Below, in pieces: positions 1 through 5,704 of a stretch of 13,730 bases of DNA. Source of the stretch: Bacteroidales bacterium (GTDB taxonomy: Bacteria > Bacteroidota > Bacteroidia > Bacteroidales > UBA3663); assembly GCA_017632695.1 (NCBI GenBank), contig JAGBQS010000097.1:1-13730 (forward strand). Direction: 5' to 3'. The notes under the pieces were generated by a model that worked only from the letters and a program-made list of their open reading frames with translations, made no database searches and had not been told where the DNA came from. A program made the translations under genes and the position numbers. Every line of letters starts with the position of its first letter. The stretch's first letter is position 1.

Positions 1-1436
1 ACACCCCAGAAACGGTCGGTATCCTGATTATAGGTATCATAACCTACCTCTGTCTTAAACTTGAAGTTCTTGAAAATCTCCCATTGGAGTGAACCGGAGA
101 GGTTAAGCTGATTACGCTGGCGTTTCTGGTCATTATCGGTAATAGCCGTTACCGGATGATAGAAGTTACCACCCGTTATATCATCCTCGTCGGAATCGGT
201 ACCGGCACCAGTAATGCCGCTTACCGGGAACGGAACGAACTGGATAGCGTAACGCAGACGCTTGTCGGTATTGTAGGTAGAAGACTGCTCGTTAGCGCCC
301 TGGCCATTGATGTTAGTTTTGGCCCAACGCAACTGATAATCGAGTTTCAGCTTCTTGCCGATGTTGTGTGTCATCTTCAGAGACAGGTTATCGCGCTTAA
401 AGCTCGAACCCATCATAATAGCCTTATCATCCATGTGCGCGTACGAGAAACTATATTTGATAGCTTCGCTGCCACCGGTAACCGAAAGGTTGTGGTTAAA
501 GGTATGGCCTGTGCGGCCGAATACCTGATCCTGCCAATCGTTAGTAGCGATATTATCGTACTGTGCGACATCGGCATAAGAGCCGAAGAGGTCGGTATAC
601 TGATTCACCTTGCCGCGAAGCATGGCAAGTTCGTACTGCCAACGTGCATAATCGCCTGAACTGAGTACATCCAGCTTCTTGGCAATCTTCTTAACAGTAT
701 AATAGGCATTATAGCTTACATTCACCTTGCCTTCCTTTCCGGATTTGGTTGTAACCAGAATTACACCATTGGCACCACGACTACCATAAATAGCCGTTGA
801 AGAAGCATCCTTCAACACCGTAATATCTTCAATATCCGATGAAGGAATGTCAGAAATACTTTCAACCGGGAAACCGTCGACAATATAAAGAGGCTCGTTC
901 GACTGGGTAATGGATCCGCCGCCGCGCACACGAATGGTAACGTCGGCATCCGGCGAGCCTTCGGTAGTGGTAATCTGTACACCGGCCATCTTACCCTGAA
1001 GCGCCTCGGAGGCATTGGCCACAGGAATGGCGGTTAAGGCATCGGCATTAACCGTTGCTACCGAACCGGTCAAGTCCTTTTTCTTCATGGTTCCATAGCC
1101 GACAACTACCACTTCCTCAAGGGCCTGATTGTCTTCGGCCATCGTTACATCAATCTTGGCACGGTCACCCACCAATTCTTCTTTGGGTGCATAGCCGATA
1201 AAGGTGAACGACAGGATATCGGTCGCCTTCACATCGCGTAACACATAATTTCCATCGAAATCGGTAACGGCACCATTGGTCGTTCCCTTTACAGCCACGT
1301 TCACACCAATCATCGGGTCGCCGAATTCGTCAAGTACGACACCGGCTACCGTCTTTCCTTGCGCGAACGCAACCACACAAAGCAAACTCAACAACAAGGT
1401 TGAGAATAACTTCTTGGTAAAATCGAAAAGATTCAT
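1..1436 (-). CDS. SusC/RagA-family TonB-linked outer-membrane receptor, 5' part (C-terminus beyond left edge)
   Basis: The frame is open from the ATG at 1434-1436 to the window edge, giving 478 codons of a protein whose family is usually about 1000 residues. Residues 1-25 form a signal peptide (positively charged start, Leu-rich core, AFA|Q). Residues 27-100 resemble the carboxypeptidase-regulatory-like beta-sandwich that opens SusC proteins (GVVLDEFGDPMIGVNV, then TDFDGNY). EEVVVVGYGTMKKKDLTGSV at 107-126 covers the TonB-box region. The plug domain follows (ALQGKMAGVQ, IRVRGG, PLYIVDGFP, TVLKDASSTAIYGSRGANGV), then the first barrel strands. The family imports glycans or peptides across the outer membrane with a SusD lipoprotein and TonB energy. 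The SusD partner would lie downstream, outside the window, so the substrate cannot be inferred. No N-terminal STN domain is present, so direct anti-sigma signalling of the FecA type is unlikely. Confidence 0.95.
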   Translation of the reverse strand, partial: MNLFDFTKKLFSTLLLSLLCVVAFAQGKTVAGVVLDEFGDPMIGVNVAVKGTTNGAVTDFDGNYVLRDVKATDILSFTFIGYAPKEELVGDRAKIDVTMAEDNQALEEVVVVGYGTMKKKDLTGSVATVNADALTAIPVANASEALQGKMAGVQITTTEGSPDADVTIRVRGGGSITQSNEPLYIVDGFPVESISDIPSSDIEDITVLKDASSTAIYGSRGANGVILVTTKSGKEGKVNVSYNAYYTVKKIAKKLDVLSSGDYARWQYELAMLRGKVNQYTDLFGSYADVAQYDNIATNDWQDQVFGRTGHTFNHNLSVTGGSEAIKYSFSYAHMDDKAIMMGSSFKRDNLSLKMTHNIGKKLKLDYQLRWAKTNINGQGANEQSSTYNTDKRLRYAIQFVPFPVSGITGAGTDSDEDDITGGNFYHPVTAITDNDQKRQRNQLNLSGSLQWEIFKNFKFKTEVGYDTYNQDTDRFWG

Positions 1437-1544
1437 AAGGTTTGTTATATAGGTTAAAAAATAATAAATATCAGAGATATACATAACCGGCTAATGCCTC
1501 GAAATACATCTTTGGATTTAAAATACAATTTAATTATCGCGGCA

Positions 1545-1576
1545 CAAAGTACGTTATTTTTTGTGAAAGAAACAAA
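1545..1576 (-). promoter_or_regulatory. Candidate Bacteroides-type promoter for the susC-like gene
   Basis: Read on the minus strand, TTTG (1573-1576) is followed after 20 bases by GTACTTTG (1545-1552). The spacing and the TTTG ends match the Bacteroides consensus TTTG-N19-21-TAnnTTTG, but the first two bases of the -7 box differ. Transcription would begin near 1538, leaving a leader of about 100 bases. No better match was seen between the gene and the repeat cluster at 1662. Confidence 0.4.
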
Positions 1577-1645
1577 AAAAAATTAATTTTTAACAAAAAA
1601 ATCGTGTGTTTTTTATACAAACTTCGGAAAAAACGTTATTTTTTG
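1551..1645. repeat. Direct repeat of a 13-mer upstream of susC
   Basis: ACGTTATTTTTTG occurs exactly at 1551-1563 and again at 1633-1645, 82 bases apart. The first copy touches the candidate -7 box of the susC promoter. The segment is very AT-rich, which makes chance repetition easier, so a regulatory meaning is only a possibility. Confidence 0.5.
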
Positions 1646-1661
1646 GATTTTTTCTTGCATC

Positions 1662-1727
1662 ACCGGTAAAAATTTACTGCCTAACCGGAAAAAATTTTTT
1701 CCCTAACTGGAAAACTAAAACAGCTAT
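1662..1727. repeat. Three tandem 22-bp units, possible operator
   Basis: Units begin at 1662, 1684 and 1706 with ACCGG, ACCGG and ACTGG, each followed by an A-rich tract. The second and third also share the longer block CCTAACYGGAAAA (1680-1692 and 1702-1714). The period is exactly 22 bases, about two helical turns, so the same DNA face would be presented each time. This is typical of binding sites for dimeric or cooperative regulators. The units lie about 85 bases upstream of the susC promoter candidate and about 117 bases upstream of the PspC promoter, so the target gene is not settled. Nucleotide binding was not tested here. Confidence 0.5.
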
Positions 1728-1843
1728 ATAATTGAGTGTAAGAACCGACACTTGCAGTTGTCATTTTGTGTCCATTTGACCATCCGCCATTCCCGAATCT
1801 GAACAAAAAAGCATTCTTAAAGAAACGGCAAAAGAAAAAGCCT

Positions 1844-1851
1844 TATCTTTG
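1844..1851 (+). promoter_or_regulatory. -7 box (TATCTTTG) for the PspC-domain gene
   Basis: TATCTTTG is an exact match to the Bacteroides -7 consensus TAnnTTTG and is followed by GC, as is common. No clear TTTG is found about 20 bases upstream, so the -33 element is weak or absent. The predicted start near 1858 gives a leader of about 77 bases before the ATG at 1935. Confidence 0.55.
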
Positions 1852-1934
1852 CAACCGAAATCCGTGAACCGTCATCCGGTTCATAGATTATCAAACAATT
1901 TAACTTCTATTCAATAACCTCTAATTCTACAATT

Positions 1935-2123
1935 ATGAACAAGACTCTTACCCGTTCGGACAACAAAATGATTGGCGGCGTGTGTGCCGGCATTGCCGAG
2001 TATTTCAACCTCGACCCGACTCTGATTCGCGTAGCGTATGTCACACTTTCCATCTTTTCGGCCGGATTCCCCGGACTGCTGCTCTACATCCTGCTGCTGA
2101 TCATCATCCCATCCAAGCAATAA
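1935..2123 (+). CDS. Small PspC-domain membrane protein
   Basis: This 62-residue protein is essentially one PspC domain. It has an N-terminal basic segment (KTLTRSDNKMIGGVCAGIAEYFNLDPTLIRVAYV) with the family signature GGVCAGIAEYF-x-DPTLIR, and a hydrophobic helix at about residues 36-58 ending in IIIPSKQ. In enterobacteria PspC is an inner-membrane sensor of the phage-shock response. The stand-alone Bacteroidota versions are common and their role is not established, so a membrane-stress function is only inferred. It is monocistronic: its own promoter box lies upstream and a convergent tRNA gene lies downstream. No Shine-Dalgarno sequence precedes the ATG, as is usual in this phylum. The start is supported by alignment of KTLTRS with known PspC N-termini. 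Confidence 0.88.
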   Translation: MNKTLTRSDNKMIGGVCAGIAEYFNLDPTLIRVAYVTLSIFSAGFPGLLLYILLLIIIPSKQ

Positions 2124-2170
2124 AAAGCGGAGTGAAGCGTGACAACCCCGGGTGAGAATCCCAATAAAAA

Positions 2171-2192
2171 AGCCTGAGGATTTCCTCAGGCT
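2171..2192 (-). terminator. Rho-independent terminator of tRNA-Ser
   Basis: AGCCTGAGGA (2171-2180) and TCCTCAGGCT (2183-2192) form a near-perfect 10-bp stem. On the minus strand it is followed directly by six T residues (complement of 2165-2170). It starts two bases after the tRNA 3' end. There is no T-run on the plus strand, so it serves the tRNA transcript rather than the PspC gene. Confidence 0.88.
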
Positions 2193-2194
2193 TG

Positions 2195-2283
2195 CGGAAA
2201 GACAGGGATTCGAACCCTGGAAGCAGTGTGACCCGCTTGCCGCATTTCGAGTGCGGTCCGTTCGACCACTCCGGCATCTTTCC
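2195..2283 (-). tRNA. tRNA-Ser(CGA), reads UCG
   Basis: The minus-strand sequence folds as a class II tRNA. The acceptor stem is GGAAAGA/TCTTTCC (2277-2283 with 2196-2202), with discriminator G at 2195. The anticodon stem is CCGCA/TGCGG around the loop CTCGAAA, giving anticodon CGA. A long variable arm identifies serine, and the T-arm is CAGGG-TTCGAAT-CCCTG. The 3' CCA is not encoded and would be added enzymatically. The gene has its own promoter (2332-2365) and terminator (2171-2192), so it is a single-gene unit. Confidence 0.96.
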
Positions 2284-2331
2284 AACGGTCGAATGCAAAC
2301 AGAAAGGCAAATCTTTTTAAGTTTGCGGGTG

Positions 2332-2365
2332 CAAAGATAAGCATTTATTTAATAAGTTGAACAAA
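2332..2365 (-). promoter_or_regulatory. Promoter of tRNA-Ser
   Basis: On the minus strand TTTG (2362-2365) precedes an exact TATCTTTG (2332-2339) by 22 bases. Initiation near 2325 would give a 5' leader of about 42 bases before the tRNA. It lies back to back with the promoter at 2391-2421 that points the other way. Confidence 0.65.
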
Positions 2366-2390
2366 AAACATCATTTTTTTTCAAAAAAAG

Positions 2391-2421
2391 TTGAGTTTGG
2401 TCATTTTTTTGCTTATTTTTG
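2391..2421 (+). promoter_or_regulatory. Promoter of the four-helix membrane protein gene
   Basis: TTG (2391-2393) is followed after 20 bases by TATTTTTG (2414-2421), an exact TAnnTTTG -7 box followed by CA. Predicted initiation near 2428 gives a leader of about 50 bases to the ATG at 2478. Confidence 0.6.
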
Positions 2422-2477
2422 CAGCGCCAGAAAGCATCTGACCACAAATAAAGACAAATCTATAAAATTGAGAAGTT

Positions 2478-3038
2478 ATGCACCACGTCATCAGTTTCCT
2501 TTTGCGAGTTGCTTATGCATTAGGCTTAGCTTTTATCCTGCTGTTCCATACGGAAGACATTATTAATTATATCCCCCAGCTTCTGGGCGGCCTGATCATG
2601 CTCGAAGCCGTCGGACAAATGCTGGAGCTCTTCCTGCTGAAAATCAAAACCTCCGTCAACTGGTGGTTCTTTGCTGCGCCGGGAGCCGTTCTCCTTTACA
2701 GCCTGTTTCTGATTTTTCTGTGCAATTCGCAGATCAACGACCTGACCACTATTCGCGAAGCATTCAGCCCGTCTCACGGATTCAGTTGGACAACTTTCCA
2801 GCTCTATCTTGGCGGATGGTGTTTTGTAATCTTCCTGATTTCGGAATGCGTCATTTCGGTCAGGTTCTTCAAACCATTATATCAACCCGAAAAGTTTGCC
2901 GAAGAAGAACGCATCCGCAAGGAAGCTGAAAGACAGCAACTGGAAAGAGAAAAGCAATTGGAAAAAGAACGGAATGCCGCCGAGAAGGAAGCCCGAACCG
3001 AAAAGGAGCCCGAAACCGGAATCCGTTCTGCAGAATAA
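2478..3038 (+). CDS. Unrecognised four-helix membrane protein with charged C-terminal tail
   Basis: The 186-residue product has four hydrophobic segments at about residues 5-24, 31-54, 63-82 and 106-129. A cytoplasmic-type tail (137-180) follows, made almost wholly of Glu, Lys, Arg, Ala and Gln, which should form a long charged helix or coiled coil. The second segment (LLGGLIMLEAVGQMLELF) recalls HdeD/DUF308-like membrane repeats, but the similarity is too slight for a family call. I do not recognise a function. It has its own promoter upstream and a hairpin terminator downstream (3106-3141), so it appears monocistronic and convergent with uvrC. The coding assignment rests on the promoter, the length of the frame, and the patterned hydrophobicity. 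Overlapping frames on either strand lack such features. Confidence 0.8.
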   Translation: MHHVISFLLRVAYALGLAFILLFHTEDIINYIPQLLGGLIMLEAVGQMLELFLLKIKTSVNWWFFAAPGAVLLYSLFLIFLCNSQINDLTTIREAFSPSHGFSWTTFQLYLGGWCFVIFLISECVISVRFFKPLYQPEKFAEEERIRKEAERQQLEREKQLEKERNAAEKEARTEKEPETGIRSAE

Positions 3039-3054
3039 TCCTGCACCATACTGC

Positions 3055-3073
3055 ATAACCCCAAAGGGGTTAT
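3055..3073. terminator. Small perfect hairpin between convergent genes
   Basis: ATAACCCC (3055-3062) and GGGGTTAT (3066-3073) form a perfect 8-bp stem with a 3-base loop. It lies 17 bases after the stop of the membrane protein gene. No run of T follows on either strand, so it may be a 3'-end stabilising or auxiliary termination structure rather than the main terminator. Confidence 0.4.
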
Positions 3074-3105
3074 TAAATCAAGGATCAACATTATAAGATA
3101 TACAA

Positions 3106-3141
3106 CAGGCACAGCTTTGGTTTTCGCCAAGGTTGTGCCTG
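3106..3141. terminator. Strong hairpin terminator, probably shared by the convergent transcripts
   Basis: Positions 3106-3120 pair with 3127-3141 in a continuous 15-bp stem containing two G-T wobbles, closed by the 6-base loop TTTTCG. On the plus strand it is followed by a T-rich tail (CTCTTTCGTTTC), suiting termination of the membrane protein gene. On the minus strand the tail is weaker, but the hairpin could also end the uvrC operon 23 bases after its stop. Its plus-strand tail runs into the parS-like palindrome at 3148. Confidence 0.7.
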
Positions 3142-3147
3142 CTCTTT

Positions 3148-3163
3148 CGTTTCACGTGAAACA
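3148..3163. other. parS-like ParB-binding site 1 (near-exact)
   Basis: CGTTTCACGTGAAACA matches the widely conserved parS consensus TGTTTCACGTGAAACA at 15 of 16 positions. The 14-base core at 3149-3162 is a perfect palindrome and a perfect match. It lies between the terminator hairpin and the last base before the uvrC stop codon, so it is outside coding sequence. In this family of systems, ParB binds parS, spreads along the DNA, and with ParA and SMC segregates chromosome origins. Confidence 0.85.
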
Positions 3164-5119
3164 TCAGACAGTTTCCGCAAAGTAATCATAGATAGTTTTT
3201 GCCTTTGCCTTTCCGACAATTGCTGTCAAATCTTCGATGCTGGACTCACGGATACGCTTGACGCTCTTCAACGAACGCAAAAGTTCCTGCTTGGTTTTCG
3301 GACCGATTCCGCGAATATCGTCGAGCTCTGAATGAATCTGACTTTTACTTCGCTTCTGACGATGAAAAGTAATGGCAAAGCGGTGAACTTCCTCCTGGAT
3401 ATGTTCCAGGAGATGGAAAAGATTACTGCCCGCCTTGATATCGACAGCCTGCGGCGGATTGCCGAACAAAAGCTGACGCGTTCGATGATGTCCGTCCTTT
3501 ACCAAACCTCCGACAGGAATCTGCAACAGATTGCGTATCTCCTCCATCCGTTCGGAAGAGATATTGCCCGAAAGGTGCTCCTTGAGAAACTGGTGCTCCA
3601 GATCGAGCAGCCCTTGACGGATCACATTCATCTGCCCCACTCCGCCATCAGCCAGAATCAAATCAGGCAGCTCCTGCATTTCTTCTATCAGTCGGCGGTA
3701 CCTACGCATCACAACCTCATGCATCGAAGCATAATCATCTGCTCCGGCTACCGATTTGATGTTGAATTTCCGATATTCGCTCTTGGACGGCTTGCCTTTT
3801 CGGAATACGACGCATGAGGCGACTGCATCCGTTCCAGACAGATTGGAATTATCAAAACTTTCAATGTGCAAAGGCAGGTTAGGCAGTCCCAACTGTTTCT
3901 GAATTTCGGAAAGCAAGCGGACCTGCTTTTGTTCGGGATTCAACTTTTCCGACTTTTTAATCTGGTCCAAACGATACTGTTTGCAGTTCTTCTCCGCCAG
4001 CTCAAGCAGTTTCCGTTTGTCGCCCCGCTGGGGAACAAAAGCATAGCAACCATCGGGCACAATGCTTGGCTCAAACGGAACAATCAGCTCTACGGGCTGA
4101 GCTTTTTCACGACTCGCAGCGGAGGTCCGCCCAACCTCTTCAGATCTCAAATACTCAGAACCCGTCTCGAATCTTTCCCTGAGTTCCAGAATTCCCAAGG
4201 CAAGCAAATCCTCTTTGGGCTCGTCAATTTGTTTTTTATACTCGATGGTATAGCTTTGGATAATGGCGCCTTGCACAATGTGGAAATAAGAAACTATCGC
4301 GCTGTTCTCTTCCTCATCGTAAGCAAACACATCCACATCGCTAATGGTTGACGGCACGATATTACTACGAGTCCGATAACCCTCAATAAGCTGATAACGC
4401 CGCTTGATTTGTTCAGCCTCTTCGAACTTCATTTCGGCTGCCTTTTGCATCATCAGATCATAAAGCTTCCGACAAAGCTCTGCCGTATGACCTCTTAAAA
4501 TCTGCTTGATCTCCTCGATGCCCTCCTGGTAGGTTTCACGTGAAATGCCGCCTATGCACGGAGCAGAGCATTTCTCAATATGATATTTCAGACAGGGTTT
4601 ATAGCCTTTATCAATCATCGTCTGCTGCAGATTCAGACTGCAAGTCCGCAGATGATACATAGGTTCAAACAGCTCCAAAAGTGTTTTGGCAACCGAAACA
4701 TTCGTGTAGGGACCGAAATAACTGGATCCGTCCTTGACTACCGTTCTGGTCAGGAAAACCCGGGGAAAAGCTTCGTTGCGGACACAGATCCAAGGATAGG
4801 TCTTGCCGTCTTTCAGCAAAACATTATACTTGGGCTGATGCGCCTTGATCATGCGGTTTTCAAGATTCAGCGCATCGTTCTCGGTATTCACAACGATATA
4901 TTTCAGGTCATAGATATGCCGTACCAGATTAGCCGTTCTTCTGCTTTCATGCTCTTTGGTAAAATAACTCGAAACACGACGTTTCAGGTTTTTAGCCTTT
5001 CCGACATAAATAATAGTGCCCTCGGCGTCTAAATAGCGGTAGACACCGGGGCAGTCGGGCATCAGATTAACAATGCCCATCAGGTATTCATATCGGGGGT
5101 TATCTTTCGCTTGAACCAT
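3164..5119 (-). CDS. uvrC: UvrABC excinuclease subunit C
   Basis: UvrC makes both incisions flanking DNA lesions after recruitment by UvrB in nucleotide excision repair. At 651 residues it is full length. The N-terminal GIY-YIG nuclease is seen as PGVYRYL (24-30) and IIYVGKAKNLKRRVSSYF (36-53), with catalytic-type Glu at 87. Four cysteines at 160, 176, 184 and 188 (HIEKCSAPC) match the iron-sulfur cluster positions known in UvrC. A UVR motif for UvrB contact lies near 231-246 (KFEEAEQIKRRYQLIE). The RNase H-like nuclease for the 5' cut shows FDNSN (Asp423), LADGG (Asp491) and KDGHHR (His545), the expected Asp-Asp-His set. Tandem helix-hairpin-helix motifs end the protein (LDDIRGIGPKTKQELL onward). 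It is the last gene of the ybeY-mnmG-apt-uvrC run. The start at 5119 leaves 28 bases after apt; no Shine-Dalgarno sequence is visible. Confidence 0.97.
   Translation of the reverse strand: MVQAKDNPRYEYLMGIVNLMPDCPGVYRYLDAEGTIIYVGKAKNLKRRVSSYFTKEHESRRTANLVRHIYDLKYIVVNTENDALNLENRMIKAHQPKYNVLLKDGKTYPWICVRNEAFPRVFLTRTVVKDGSSYFGPYTNVSVAKTLLELFEPMYHLRTCSLNLQQTMIDKGYKPCLKYHIEKCSAPCIGGISRETYQEGIEEIKQILRGHTAELCRKLYDLMMQKAAEMKFEEAEQIKRRYQLIEGYRTRSNIVPSTISDVDVFAYDEEENSAIVSYFHIVQGAIIQSYTIEYKKQIDEPKEDLLALGILELRERFETGSEYLRSEEVGRTSAASREKAQPVELIVPFEPSIVPDGCYAFVPQRGDKRKLLELAEKNCKQYRLDQIKKSEKLNPEQKQVRLLSEIQKQLGLPNLPLHIESFDNSNLSGTDAVASCVVFRKGKPSKSEYRKFNIKSVAGADDYASMHEVVMRRYRRLIEEMQELPDLILADGGVGQMNVIRQGLLDLEHQFLKEHLSGNISSERMEEIRNLLQIPVGGLVKDGHHRTRQLLFGNPPQAVDIKAGSNLFHLLEHIQEEVHRFAITFHRQKRSKSQIHSELDDIRGIGPKTKQELLRSLKSVKRIRESSIEDLTAIVGKAKAKTIYDYFAETV
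4533..4546. other. parS-like site 2, inside uvrC
   Basis: GTTTCACGTGAAAT matches the 14-base parS core at 13 of 14 positions. It lies within uvrC codons 192-196 (I-S-R-E-T), read as ATT TCA CGT GAA AC on the coding strand. The residues sit just after the conserved cysteine cluster, in a stretch that does not look strongly constrained at the protein level. Confidence 0.7.
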
Positions 5120-5134
5120 TGATAACAGAGAACC

Positions 5135-5148
5135 GTTTCACGTGAAAT
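5135..5148. other. parS-like site 3, between apt and uvrC
   Basis: GTTTCACGTGAAAT, 13 of 14 to the parS core and identical to site 2, fills half of the 28-base gap between apt and uvrC. It overlaps the apt stop codon by one base. Because the gap is short, any regulatory role on uvrC translation is an alternative, but the match to the same motif elsewhere favours ParB binding. Confidence 0.72.
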
Positions 5149-5681
5149 TATTCACCCTTGTAGGCAACCGGGCAATAAACCTCCGTTCCTTCAGGGAAAA
5201 CATTACGACCCTTCAGGTCTACAAGTTCGATGATACAGTTAACATAAATTTTCTTTACGCCCAACTTGCGACAGAGATCGTAAGCCGCCTTCATCGTTCC
5301 TCCAGTGGCCATCAGATCATCATGAATCAGAACAATGTCATCCGAAGAAAGAGCATCCTTATGGATCTCGATACGATCCGTTCCGTACTCCAGCTCATAC
5401 TCCTGCGAAATGGTTTCGGCCGGCAATTTACCCGGTTTGCGGATAGTAACGAAACCGGCATTGATATTATTGGCAATGATCGGTCCCAGAATAAAACCGC
5501 GACTCTCAATGCCCAACACTTTAGTGATGCCGCGACCCGTGTAATAGCCAGTCAAGCCATTAGCCAGTTCACGCAGACAAACCGGATTTTTCAGGACTGT
5601 TGTAATATCTCGGAACATAATGCCCGGCTTCGGAAAGTCGGGAACCGTTCGGAGATTCTCTTTAATTAAATCGATGTTCAT
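5148..5681 (-). CDS. apt: Adenine phosphoribosyltransferase
   Basis: Apt makes AMP and pyrophosphate from adenine and phosphoribosyl pyrophosphate in purine salvage, in the cytoplasm. The 177-residue product is the usual length. The N-terminal PDFPKPGIMFRDITTVLKNP segment is the family hood signature. ESRGFILG at about 59-66 and RKPGKLP at about 81-87 are conserved substrate-site segments. IVLIHDDLMATGGTM carries the phosphoribosyl pyrophosphate-binding motif with the acidic pair followed by ATGGT; the position before the acidic pair is His rather than the common Val. It lies between mnmG (23 bases upstream) and uvrC (28 bases downstream) on the same strand, and the same neighbours are familiar from Bacteroides. 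No Shine-Dalgarno sequence is seen before the ATG; the upstream gap is purely A/T-rich. Confidence 0.97.
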   Translation of the reverse strand: MNIDLIKENLRTVPDFPKPGIMFRDITTVLKNPVCLRELANGLTGYYTGRGITKVLGIESRGFILGPIIANNINAGFVTIRKPGKLPAETISQEYELEYGTDRIEIHKDALSSDDIVLIHDDLMATGGTMKAAYDLCRKLGVKKIYVNCIIELVDLKGRNVFPEGTEVYCPVAYKGE

Positions 5682-5704
5682 ATTACTATTATATAATGTT
5701 TAAG

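Larger units (their letters stand above)
1437..1934. other. 498-bp divergent intergenic region
   Basis: No coding frame is credible here. The part from about 1440 to 1740 is strongly AT-rich and holds the susC promoter candidate, the 13-mer repeat and the 22-bp tandem units. The part nearer 1935 holds the promoter for the PspC-domain gene. No RNA gene was recognised. Confidence 0.7.

Noticed and set aside
156..659. 167-codon open frame on the plus strand
   Set aside because: It lies antisense to the SusC-like gene, whose frame is continuous and strongly recognisable over the same bases.
1911..2310. Minus-strand open frames across the PspC gene and tRNA
   Set aside because: They run through a clear tRNA gene and its terminator and are antisense to the PspC-domain protein.
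3332..4351. Two plus-strand open frames of 161 codons each (3332-3817 and 3866-4351)
   Set aside because: Both are antisense shadows within uvrC and show no promoter, start signal or family features.
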